23,178 nt of DNA from Thermoplasmata archaeon (GTDB taxonomy: Archaea; Thermoplasmatota; Thermoplasmata; Thermoplasmatales; Thermoplasmataceae), in the NCBI GenBank assembly GCA_021819225.1, contig JAKARU010000003.1:1-23178 (forward strand), read 5' to 3'. This document shows, piece after piece, positions 15,260 through 22,632 of this stretch. A program made the position numbers and the translations under genes. The notes under the pieces are model-generated. The model worked only from the letters and a program-made list of their open reading frames with translations. It made no database searches and was not told the DNA's origin. Positions within the stretch are counted from its first letter, which is position 1. The number at the start of each line of letters is the position of its first letter.

Positions 15260-16282
15260 CTAAGCCTTGAATGGCCTCAGCTTCACACTGGTCATCTTGA
15301 TATCCTCGAGTGATGCAGTCTTTCCGCCAACTGAATATATCTTTTCATCTTCAGTTTTTACGTAGAAAGTATTTCTGACGAATGGAATGCGTTCAGTTCT
15401 TTCAACCATGCCTTTTATGTGCCTCCTATCCTCATGGAAGAACCCTTCCACAGTGGCCTCAACAGAATATCCGGCCTTACTGAAGCAGTCTATAGCATCA
15501 CACGTAACCCACACATTACAGAATTCCCACGCTATTGATGGATCAAAGTTCCTGAGTATCTTTCCCTCATGCCAAAGTGACTGGTTGAAGTAATACGACA
15601 TCACATGAATCAGGTCATCCTCCTCAAGATAGATTCCATAATCCTTTGAACCCTCATCACCCTGAACTGTTACCAGGCACGATTTCCTGTCAGAGATTGT
15701 CATCTCATTTCCCTTGCCGGGAGAAAATCTGAGAAGGACCTTCCCATCAAAACTCAGTGTTTTTATCTCCTTCTGGCTTATCACGTAAACGAGAAGAAGT
15801 ACTGTTATTCCTCTTTCCAGGGCCTTCCTTAACTCATCAATTATTGAGGCAAGCCTTTCATACTTTACTGAGAGAATTAATTCTGTAGAGGTCTCGCTTA
15901 TCATGTTGATTATCTTTTCCGTTATTTTTTCATCCTTCTCAACAACGGAAAGAAATGATTTGTAATTTTCTGAATACATCATCCTTTTCTGGACATACCT
16001 CTCGAGATTGGTCGAGTATGATTCAAGCCATTCTCGCTGCCTTCGCATTATTGTTGAGATCGGTATGGCCTTATAAAGCGTCTTTTTTCCCAGGCTCTGT
16101 TCTATGAAGCCCTTATTTGACAGTGAGGTGAAGAGATCATAGACCCTTGGCTGAGGTACTCCAGTGCTCTTCACTATTTCAGTGGAGGACATTGGACCCT
16201 TCAGTACAAGACTCTCATAGATCTTGATCTCGTAAGAAGAAAGACCAAATTTGGACAGACCTTCGAATATATCTTCTTCCAT
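15260..16282 (-). CDS. TrmB family sugar-responsive transcriptional regulator
   Basis: A 340-residue TrmB-family protein. The N-terminal winged helix (about 5-75: FGLSSYEIKIYESLVLKG, STEIVKSTGVPQPRVYDLFT, then GFIEQSL wing) binds DNA. A helical coiled segment (about 78-130) would dimerise. The C-terminal half (about 130-340) corresponds to the TrmB sugar-binding domain, ending in the typical VGGKTASLEDIKMTSVKLR. In Thermococcales such proteins bind maltose, trehalose, glucose or sucrose and switch sugar-transport and glycolytic genes. Here it lies 34 bp downstream of the transporter operon and 98 bp upstream of the GH1 gene, so control of that unit is very likely. An AT-rich gap with TATA-like and partly dyadic sequence precedes it. 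Confidence 0.88.
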   Translation of the reverse strand: MEEDIFEGLSKFGLSSYEIKIYESLVLKGPMSSTEIVKSTGVPQPRVYDLFTSLSNKGFIEQSLGKKTLYKAIPISTIMRRQREWLESYSTNLERYVQKRMMYSENYKSFLSVVEKDEKITEKIINMISETSTELILSVKYERLASIIDELRKALERGITVLLLVYVISQKEIKTLSFDGKVLLRFSPGKGNEMTISDRKSCLVTVQGDEGSKDYGIYLEEDDLIHVMSYYFNQSLWHEGKILRNFDPSIAWEFCNVWVTCDAIDCFSKAGYSVEATVEGFFHEDRRHIKGMVERTERIPFVRNTFYVKTEDEKIYSVGGKTASLEDIKMTSVKLRPFKA

Positions 16283-16317
16283 CTCTATATACCATATATC
16301 TAATATACCTTATAAGT
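16283..16317 (-). promoter_or_regulatory. AT-rich promoter and possible autoregulatory site of the TrmB gene
   Basis: The 34-bp gap before the regulator contains, on the minus strand, GGTATATTAG (16301-16310) centred about 24 bp before the start, and ATATA-CCA-TATAT on the plus strand (16286-16298), a short dyad overlapping the presumed start site. GGTATAT occurs twice. This layout would suit own-promoter autorepression, but the AT richness makes chance repeats likely. Confidence 0.3.
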
Positions 16318-17309
16318 TATTTTGTTATTCCAGCTTTACGTTTCCATGCTGGAAAATTGACACACCTGTAATAATGATCCTCCTCGTCGGACTCTATAAG
16401 CTCTGGATGGGACTCGGAGCAATAAGATTCACTGAACGGGCACCTGCTGATAAACTGGCACCCATGGTTGTCGGGATCAAAGTTTGTCGGTGTACCTTTC
16501 AGCTTGATTATATTTTCCCTTCTTATCCCGATCCTTGGGATGCTTCTCGTGAGAAGATAGGTATATGGATGCATGGGGTTTTCAAGGAACTCATTATACT
16601 TCCCTTTCTCCACAAGCTCACCGGCATAAAGCATTCCAATATCATCAGACATTTCATAGAGAATTGAGAGATCATGTGTTATGAATATCATCGATATCTT
16701 TGTCTTTCTCTGTATCTCACGGATATCCTTAAGTATGTCGTGCTCCACAAGTACATCAAGCCCCGTGGTGGGTTCATCCAGAATTACCAGTTTTGGGGAA
16801 AGAAGAAGAGACATTGCTATGACCGTTCTCTGCTTCATTCCTCCACTTAACTCATGAGGAAAACTGTAGAGAATAGATTCATCAAGCCTTACCATCCTCA
16901 CGGCTTCCTGGATTCTTTCCATATTTTCCTCAGGATCCTTTCCATGGGCAATCAGCACATCAAAGAACTGGTACAGTATCTTCTTAACCGGATTCAACGC
17001 GTTCATAGCCGCCTGGGGAACAAAGGAGAGATGTACTGCCCTGAGTTTTCTAAGATCAGGCAGTTCCATCTTGAGAAGATCCCTGCCATCAAATATAACC
17101 TCGCCTGATTCAATTTCGCCCGGATATTTAAGCGATCTGTAAATTGCCTGAGCAAGTGTACTTTTTCCCGATCCAGATTCGCCTGCAATTCCGAGTATCC
17201 TCCCTGCATTGACCTCGAGATTTAGATTGTTGATTATCCTGGTGAAACCTCCCTCAGAATTATAGCCTACCGATAAATTTCTTATGCTCATTATGGAATT
17301 TCCTGTCAT
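16317..17309 (-). CDS. dppD: Opp/Dpp-type ABC transporter ATPase, DppD-like
   Basis: A 330-residue nucleotide-binding subunit. Walker A is GESGSGKS (43-50), the Q-loop region has SFVPQAAMNALNPV (95-108), the signature is LSGGMKQR (154-161), Walker B is LVILDEP (174-180) and the H-loop is His212. The C-terminal extension has HPYTYLLTRSIP and four cysteines (GCQFISRCPFSESYC...C), the iron-sulfur-like motif of OppD/DppD proteins. Archaeal members of this family often import oligosaccharides rather than peptides. A GGGGAG ribosome site precedes ATG 17309, 8 nt after the preceding gene. An internal in-frame ATG lies at 17291. It is the last gene of the transporter operon and the regulator gene starts 34 bp later. 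Confidence 0.93.
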   Translation of the reverse strand: MTGNSIMSIRNLSVGYNSEGGFTRIINNLNLEVNAGRILGIAGESGSGKSTLAQAIYRSLKYPGEIESGEVIFDGRDLLKMELPDLRKLRAVHLSFVPQAAMNALNPVKKILYQFFDVLIAHGKDPEENMERIQEAVRMVRLDESILYSFPHELSGGMKQRTVIAMSLLLSPKLVILDEPTTGLDVLVEHDILKDIREIQRKTKISMIFITHDLSILYEMSDDIGMLYAGELVEKGKYNEFLENPMHPYTYLLTRSIPRIGIRRENIIKLKGTPTNFDPDNHGCQFISRCPFSESYCSESHPELIESDEEDHYYRCVNFPAWKRKAGITK

Positions 17310-17317
17310 GTTCTCCC

Positions 17318-18109
17318 CTATAATCTCTTGTAAGGATCCGGTGCGGCATCAATAAGAGCACGGGTGTAGGGATCCGATGGATTCTTTATCAAATCCGGGG
17401 TGTTCCCCTCCTCCACGATCTTTCCATTGTGCAGTACATAGATCCTGTCGGATATCACGCTCACGGTATTGAGATCATGCGTGATATATATTACACCGAT
17501 TCCCAGTTGATCCCTGATTGAACTGAGAAGGTCAAGCACCTCTATCCTCAATGAGACATCAAGCATTGACACTGGCTCGTCTGCAATGAGTACTTTTGGG
17601 TTTACAGCAAGTGCCCTTGCCAGGTAGACTCTCTGTCTCTGTCCACCGGATATCTGATGTGGAAATTTCTCCCTGAAATAGGATGGCGGATTAAGGCGGA
17701 CCATATCCAGAAGTTCGTCAATCCTTTCATCAATGTTACCCCTGAAATGACTCAGTATCAGCGGCCGTCTTATATGCCAGTCCACAGTGTGATATGGATC
17801 GAGAGATGCATATGGATCCTGGAATACCATCTGAATTTCTGACCTGTACTTTTTCAACTTCCTTCCCTTATACCGTGTAACATCCTCATCCATGAAATAT
17901 ATTTTCCCGGATGTCGGCCTGTAAAGGAGGACCAGAAGTCTTGCCAGGGTACTCTTCCCACTGCCGCTTGCCCCGACAAGGGCAAGGATCTCCCTCTCAT
18001 TGAGATAAATGTTCACGTCATCTAACGCCTGGAGGATATTCCCGGAAACAAGGCCCTTCCTTATGAGGAACTGTTTCCCGATTCCCTCAGTTCTCAGAAT
18101 TTGCTGCAT
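17318..18109 (-). CDS. dppF: Opp/Dpp-type ABC transporter ATPase, DppF-like
   Basis: A 263-residue ATPase subunit with Walker A GASGSGKS (46-53), Q-loop MVFQDPYASLDP (94-105), signature ISGGQRQR (153-160), Walker B VLIADEP (173-179) and H-loop His211. The IGKQF...LQALDDVNIYL N-terminus and the RPTSGKI block (64-70) mark the OppF/DppF branch, and it pairs with the DppD-like subunit as a heterodimer. It lacks the long cysteine-rich tail of its partner and ends shortly after DPYTRALIDAAP. Its start lies 23 nt inside the end of the permease gene behind a GGTGA ribosome site, so translation is coupled. Confidence 0.93.
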   Translation of the reverse strand: MQQILRTEGIGKQFLIRKGLVSGNILQALDDVNIYLNEREILALVGASGSGKSTLARLLVLLYRPTSGKIYFMDEDVTRYKGRKLKKYRSEIQMVFQDPYASLDPYHTVDWHIRRPLILSHFRGNIDERIDELLDMVRLNPPSYFREKFPHQISGGQRQRVYLARALAVNPKVLIADEPVSMLDVSLRIEVLDLLSSIRDQLGIGVIYITHDLNTVSVISDRIYVLHNGKIVEEGNTPDLIKNPSDPYTRALIDAAPDPYKRL

Positions 18110-19058
18110 CTTTCACCTTCCTCTTCTTTTTGTTATACATCCTGAGAGATGGATTTGCAATCTCGTCCAGCCCAAAGTTTAGCAGTATGAACGAGAACAT
18201 CAGTGCCGATATCATCAGGCTCGGAGGAAGTATCCACCACCACTGACCCGTCAGATAGGCCTCATCATTGATTGCCCAGTAAAGCATGGTTCCCCAGTTA
18301 ACCTGGCTCAGATTTCCAACCCCAAGGTACTCAACAAACGTGAGACCCATCACGCCATACATAGCAGTGAAGAAGAAGTTGGATACAATAACAGGCATGA
18401 TCGCCTTAATGATCTGCCTGAATATTATGCTGATTCTTGATTCCCCTATCAGGATCGAGGAGAGGATATAATCCCTCTTTGAGACTGATAATGTGACAGA
18501 CCTGAATGTTCTTGCACCGAAGGCCCATCCCGTGATTATGAGAATAAGAACGGTTGGAAGATATCCAAGGTTCTGCTTGAGGCCAAGGAAATATGTCCCA
18601 AATAACATTATAAGCAGAACACCGGGCACAACCAGAAATATGTTGACTATAGAATTTATCAGATCATTGAGGCGCTTGGATGCAAAACCGGAAAGTACTC
18701 CAACGAATACTGAAATGAGTGTCCCGATAATCCCCACAGCAAAACCTATCATCAGAGTCGGCGCGGCACCTGCAAAAAGCTGTGAGAACACGTCCTGCCC
18801 GTATCCAGTCGTTCCAAGTATATTCACTGAATTTGGAGGCAACGACTTCCTGAAAATGTAGGCATTTGGATTGTATGGGGTAAGGAATAATCCTGAAATG
18901 GCAAAAATGCCTATGGCAAGGAGAATGAAGAATCCTAATGTAGATTTTCCATTCTGGAACAGAATCCCCAATGAGGATTTGATCTTGACAGCCATCCCCC
19001 TCAAAATTGACAGGATACCGGATCTTTCCATTACGCCAGTTTCGTTCACATTATTCAT
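18087..19058 (-). CDS. dppC: Opp/Dpp-type ABC transporter permease, DppC-like
   Basis: Inner permease of 323 residues from ATG 19058 (326 from GTG 19067). A cytoplasmic N-terminus leads into a first helix (GFFILLAIGIFAISGLFL), then LGTTGYGQDVFSQLFAGAA, the typical OppC lead-in, and about five more membrane helices. The EAA loop that contacts the ATPases is visible around ILIGESRISIIFRQIIKAIM. I prefer ATG 19058 because GGAGAG (19067-19072 read on the minus strand) sits 8 nt before it, whereas it would abut the GTG. It follows the DppB stop with one intervening base. Confidence 0.9.
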   Translation of the reverse strand: MNNVNETGVMERSGILSILRGMAVKIKSSLGILFQNGKSTLGFFILLAIGIFAISGLFLTPYNPNAYIFRKSLPPNSVNILGTTGYGQDVFSQLFAGAAPTLMIGFAVGIIGTLISVFVGVLSGFASKRLNDLINSIVNIFLVVPGVLLIMLFGTYFLGLKQNLGYLPTVLILIITGWAFGARTFRSVTLSVSKRDYILSSILIGESRISIIFRQIIKAIMPVIVSNFFFTAMYGVMGLTFVEYLGVGNLSQVNWGTMLYWAINDEAYLTGQWWWILPPSLMISALMFSFILLNFGLDEIANPSLRMYNKKKRKVKDAANSEN

Positions 19059-19059
19059 T

Positions 19060-20064
19060 CTATCCACTCTCCTGTCTTATTCTTGGATCGAGAAAGCCAT
19101 ACAGAAGATCGACGATAAAATTACCAACAAGCACTGCAATTATAACCATAAGAAAGATCCCCTGCATCAACGGATAGTCCAGATTGTCGATTGCAGTAAT
19201 CATATACATTCCAACACCTGGATATGAAAATATGGATTCCTCAATAATCACCCCGCTCATGGAGAGACCTATTGACATGGAGAAACCTGTCAGATTCGGG
19301 AGTATGGCATTCCTGTACGCAATACTCTTCAGCTGGTAATCTTTCATTCCAAGATTCTCGGAGTAATTTATGAAATCGCTGTTAAGATTGGGGATAATAT
19401 TATTCCTCATTCCAAGAGTCCATCCCCCAAGAGATGTCAGAACAATTGTCAGGACAGGCAGGAATGCGTGATAGAGCACTGAAATTATGAACGGAACAGA
19501 GAAACTTTCGTTAAGGCTTGAACTGTACGCCCCACCAAGAGGAAACATCTTTCCATTGACAGCGAAAATATCAAGAATGATGAAGGCCATCACAAAAGCT
19601 GGAAAAGATGCCATGAACATGCTGAATATATCCACGGTAAGATCCTTCCACGTGTTCCTGTTTATACCTCCATATCTTCCCATTCGATTTCCTATGAAGA
19701 ATGAGATGGAGATCGAGGTAATTACAAGGAATAGTGTCCATGGAAGTGCCTGTGCAAGAATCGTGGAAACTGAAACTGGATAATATGTTATTGAAACACC
19801 AAGATTCCCATGGAAGAGATCGTTAATATAGGTCAAATACTGGTCGTATATTGGAGCATGAGACAGCCCATATTCTGCTTCCAGCTGATGAAGATATGCT
19901 ACGTTAACTGAGCCACCTGAAGCTTTGACAACGTCCTCGTATATAGTCTCAGCCGGATTTCCCGGTATCAATCTGGGAAGAACAAAATTTAGTGTTATGG
20001 CTCCAAATAAAACTATAATAAAAAGAAAAATTTTATTGATAATATATTTTATTGGAATTTTCAA
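19060..20064 (-). CDS. dppB: Opp/Dpp-type ABC transporter permease, DppB-like
   Basis: A 334-residue permease with N-terminal helix (IINKIFLFIIVLFGAITLNF), the family block LPRLIPGNPAETI, five further helices and an EAA-type loop (YSENLGMKDYQLKSIAYRNA). The C-terminus LLYGFLDPRIRQ is characteristic of OppB/DppB. The start codon is TTG at 20064: a stop lies three codons upstream in frame, no ATG precedes the conserved part, and GGTAGGT (a ribosome site) is placed about 5 nt before. The gene begins 15 nt after the binding-protein stop. Confidence 0.92.
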   Translation of the reverse strand: MKIPIKYIINKIFLFIIVLFGAITLNFVLPRLIPGNPAETIYEDVVKASGGSVNVAYLHQLEAEYGLSHAPIYDQYLTYINDLFHGNLGVSITYYPVSVSTILAQALPWTLFLVITSISISFFIGNRMGRYGGINRNTWKDLTVDIFSMFMASFPAFVMAFIILDIFAVNGKMFPLGGAYSSSLNESFSVPFIISVLYHAFLPVLTIVLTSLGGWTLGMRNNIIPNLNSDFINYSENLGMKDYQLKSIAYRNAILPNLTGFSMSIGLSMSGVIIEESIFSYPGVGMYMITAIDNLDYPLMQGIFLMVIIAVLVGNFIVDLLYGFLDPRIRQESG

Positions 20065-20079
20065 ACATACCTACCTTCA

Positions 20080-21909
20080 TCATTCCTTTGTCTTCATCTT
20101 CTTTGATCTCACCCATCCGAATGCTGCCACTGCAGCTATTACAACTACCACGACTGCTGCTATGATGTAGTAGTCGGCATTGCTTAAACCGGTGTTGTTA
20201 GGAGCATTACTCTTCACATATAAATGTAACACTACAACCTCACTTGGTCCAGGGTACCATGGCATTGGTATCCAGTAAGGATGGGCTGCATTTGGCCATC
20301 CACCGATGGTTGTGTTGACGTATTCATACCAGTCAGCAGAATAGACAAGAGGTATTATAGGCATCTGTTGCAACATTATGGATGCCATGCCGTTTATATC
20401 TGCCTCCTGGGTACTGTTTGTGATTGCTGATGGGAAGTTATTATAGTACTGCTCAAACTGTGAAGGCACATTCCATCTCTCGGGGTTGATGTAGGCGTTA
20501 GTCTTTATTGGAACGACTGGACCCTGTATTCCACTGTAATCATACCACGGGTTTGGACCGATGCCAGTGTCGGTATCCAGTGCCATTGTATAATTACCGT
20601 CGGTGACGTCACCGCTTACAACCGACTGAGTTGGTGTTGTTGTGGTGACGGATATCCCTATCTGCTTGAGGTCAGACGCAATGATGGTTATATCAGTGTC
20701 CCAGTCTGAATATCCCGCTATGGACATCAGGTTGAGATTTGGCACTGCAACACCGTTTGGTGAATATAGCTGCCCTGATTTAAGGGTAAAGCCATGTGAT
20801 TCAAGGAGTTTCAGTGCGGCGGTTTGATTGAATGTTGCCAGCTGGTTTGCCAGCTTGGTATTTGTTGAGTTGAGATAGGACATCTGTTGCTGCAGTATAT
20901 TTGCAGCATTCGCAGGTGTTTCATATCCGTACTCACCGATGTTCATGATTGCAGTCCTGTTTATTGCCAGGCTGATAGCCTGCCTGAAATAGCTCAGGTT
21001 CAACGGATATATCATATTGTTGAGTAGAAGTGTTACAGGCTGTCCTGGAGGGTACCAGTACTTATTATGCTCAGGGTTGTTTGCTACGAATAGCTGTGTT
21101 ACGTTTGGTTCGAACACGGACGCCCACTGTACTTTTCCTTCTGCAAGCGCGAGAGAAAGCGCACTGTTGCTCGTATAATCTACATAGACAACGTGGTCGA
21201 TTTTCGGTTCATTTGGCTGCCAGTAATGCGGATTCTTGACCAGAACAATCTTCTGAGGGGAGAATGACTGCATCATGTATGGACCTGTCCCCACTGGATC
21301 TGTAACCTGCTTGCTTGCAGGGTTACTCACATTCTGCCAGAGATTCTTTGGCATTATGAATGTCGAGCCAATGTAGAATAGATACTGAGTCTGCGGCTGT
21401 GTGAAATTGAATTCCACTTCATAATTGTTTATTGCTGAGATGTTGCTCACTGTTCCCCATTCATCATAATCCTTTTTCTCAACATTGAATGTAAAAACAA
21501 CACTCGACGCGTTGAACTGTTCTCCATTGGAGAATGTGACATTGTGCCTGAGATCTATTGTTAGATTTCTTCCACCATTCAGGAAATGATAGGAAGTTGC
21601 CAGCCATGGCAGGAGGGTGCCATTGTAAGTGTTTATCTGGAAAAGTGGTTCATATATGAAACCCATTATTCCAGCAGGAGTGCTCCATACATTGAACGGG
21701 TTGAAATTGTCAGTGAATGCCGGTGTTGGACCTGGAGACAGGTAAAGGGACGAATTCGCTGTACTATTTGACGTCTGTGGCGATGCAAAAATGCCGCCAT
21801 TAGAACTGTTGCCATTGGCAGAAACCGCAATAACCATCATGGAAGAAAGAACCATGATGATCGCTGCGGTCAGTGCCATAACGATCTTCTTTTTTTCTTT
21901 AATATTCAT
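20080..21909 (-). CDS. dppA: Membrane-anchored solute-binding protein, family 5 (Opp/Dpp type)
   Basis: A 609-residue extracellular binding protein. A basic N-terminus (MNIKEKKK) and hydrophobic core (about 9-31) form the signal sequence. The mature part, rich in Ser, Asn, Thr and Tyr as usual for archaeal surface proteins, carries SBP family 5 motifs such as GFIYEPLFQINTYNG, DLRHNVTFSNGEQFNASSVV and DPVGTGPYMMQSFSP. A hydrophobic helix (about 578-597, YYIIAAVVVVVIAAVAAFGW) followed by RSKKMK anchors the C-terminus, an arrangement seen in archaeal sugar-binding proteins of the Opp class. With GH1 and TrmB genes next to it, a beta-linked di- or oligosaccharide is the likely ligand; a peptide is the alternative. 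First gene of the operon. Confidence 0.93.
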   Translation of the reverse strand: MNIKEKKKIVMALTAAIIMVLSSMMVIAVSANGNSSNGGIFASPQTSNSTANSSLYLSPGPTPAFTDNFNPFNVWSTPAGIMGFIYEPLFQINTYNGTLLPWLATSYHFLNGGRNLTIDLRHNVTFSNGEQFNASSVVFTFNVEKKDYDEWGTVSNISAINNYEVEFNFTQPQTQYLFYIGSTFIMPKNLWQNVSNPASKQVTDPVGTGPYMMQSFSPQKIVLVKNPHYWQPNEPKIDHVVYVDYTSNSALSLALAEGKVQWASVFEPNVTQLFVANNPEHNKYWYPPGQPVTLLLNNMIYPLNLSYFRQAISLAINRTAIMNIGEYGYETPANAANILQQQMSYLNSTNTKLANQLATFNQTAALKLLESHGFTLKSGQLYSPNGVAVPNLNLMSIAGYSDWDTDITIIASDLKQIGISVTTTTPTQSVVSGDVTDGNYTMALDTDTGIGPNPWYDYSGIQGPVVPIKTNAYINPERWNVPSQFEQYYNNFPSAITNSTQEADINGMASIMLQQMPIIPLVYSADWYEYVNTTIGGWPNAAHPYWIPMPWYPGPSEVVVLHLYVKSNAPNNTGLSNADYYIIAAVVVVVIAAVAAFGWVRSKKMKTKE

Positions 21910-21929
21910 AGACGTTTCGACTGAATTTC

Positions 21930-21940
21930 ATTATTTAAAT
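21930..21940 (-). promoter_or_regulatory. TATA box of the transporter operon
   Basis: ATTTAAATAAT on the minus strand, with its AAATAAT core centred 24 bp before the ATG at 21909. A leaderless mRNA is expected. Confidence 0.55.
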
Positions 21941-21955
21941 TTATTCGAAATTGCG

Positions 21956-21974
21956 ATACTATATGACATAGTAT
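21956..21974 (-). promoter_or_regulatory. Candidate TrmB operator at the transporter promoter
   Basis: A perfect 7-bp inverted repeat, ATACTAT-ATGAC-ATAGTAT, centred at 21965, 56 bp before the binding-protein start and 32 bp upstream of the centre of the AAATAAT TATA core. The 5-nt spacer and dyad size resemble the TATCAC-N5-GTGATA motif known for TrmBL1 in Thermococcales, though the half-sites differ. Binding by the adjacent TrmB protein is inference. Confidence 0.55.
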
Positions 21975-22070
21975 GTTAATTTTCGAGAGTGAATTTCCCA
22001 GATTGCATATTGAAAACTCCTGATTTTGTGCTGTCATTACAGGAATCTCCATGCCTGCAATTTTGTCTCA

Positions 22071-22104
22071 ATATTCTATCCGATAATTTGAATTATATTC
22101 TATC
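22071..22104. repeat. Pair of direct 10-bp repeats
   Basis: ATATTCTATC occurs at 22071-22080 and 22095-22104, 24 bp apart, in the gap between the transporter promoter and the DUF202 gene. Function unknown; the AT-rich setting makes chance possible. Confidence 0.3.
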
Positions 22105-22129
22105 AAAAGGTTTGGCTTTCGACAATTTA

Positions 22130-22501
22130 TCATAGAGTCAATAGCATATATGCCACTATAAGACCTGCCATGATAAGGATGAGAGCACCTGTGAGCAATT
22201 CAGCACCGGATCGTGGACGGAATGTCTCTTTCTCGATGCTGTTCTTATTCAGAATGAATGATCGCATTGCCATGACCTGAAGGAAACCCCCTGAAACCAC
22301 CAGGAATACTCCGACGTCTGTTGAAAGGTGGTAGGACGTTTCAGGAGCGCCAGGAACCAGTTCCTTGATGATGATTCCAAATTTCGCAACGACAAATCCA
22401 AGAGCGATAATTGCTATTCCCGTCCTCACCCAGGCCAGGTAAGTCCTCTCATTTGCCATATGATCGGTTATCTTATTCTGATTGAATTGTTCATTCACCA
22501 C
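22130..22501 (-). CDS. DUF202 (YidH-like) small membrane protein
   Basis: A 123-residue protein of the DUF202 family. The diagnostic block ANERTYLAWVRTGIAIIALG is at residues 16-35 and runs into the first helix; two further hydrophobic segments follow (about 62-81 and 103-122), giving three membrane helices, as in bacterial YidH. The function of the family is not established. The frame opens with two GTG codons (22501, 22498); the first ATG in frame is at 22459, directly before ANERTY. TATATA at 22513-22518 would place transcription near 22490, so the ATG at 22459 is a real alternative start. It is separated from the transporter operon by about 220 bp. Confidence 0.85.
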   Translation of the reverse strand: MVNEQFNQNKITDHMANERTYLAWVRTGIAIIALGFVVAKFGIIIKELVPGAPETSYHLSTDVGVFLVVSGGFLQVMAMRSFILNKNSIEKETFRPRSGAELLTGALILIMAGLIVAYMLLTL

Positions 22502-22603
22502 GCTATTAAAAATATATACACCCTAATAAGAGGTTCGCTTTTAAATGGAGAAATCAATTCTGGCCCCTTTGAGATATTATAATTTTTCGTAATGTACAAT
22601 AAT

Positions 22604-22613
22604 CCTTATTAAC
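22604..22613 (+). promoter_or_regulatory. TATA-like box of the terminal gene
   Basis: CTTATTAACA, centred about 24 bp before GTG 22633; supports a leaderless GTG start. Confidence 0.4.
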
Positions 22614-22632
22614 AATTCTGTAATAAAAAATA

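Noticed and set aside
16317..21909. Annotation as a dipeptide importer
   Set aside because: Family motifs alone would allow it, but the adjoining GH1 hydrolase, TrmB regulator and shared promoter repeat favour a sugar ligand. Peptide transport remains only the alternative.
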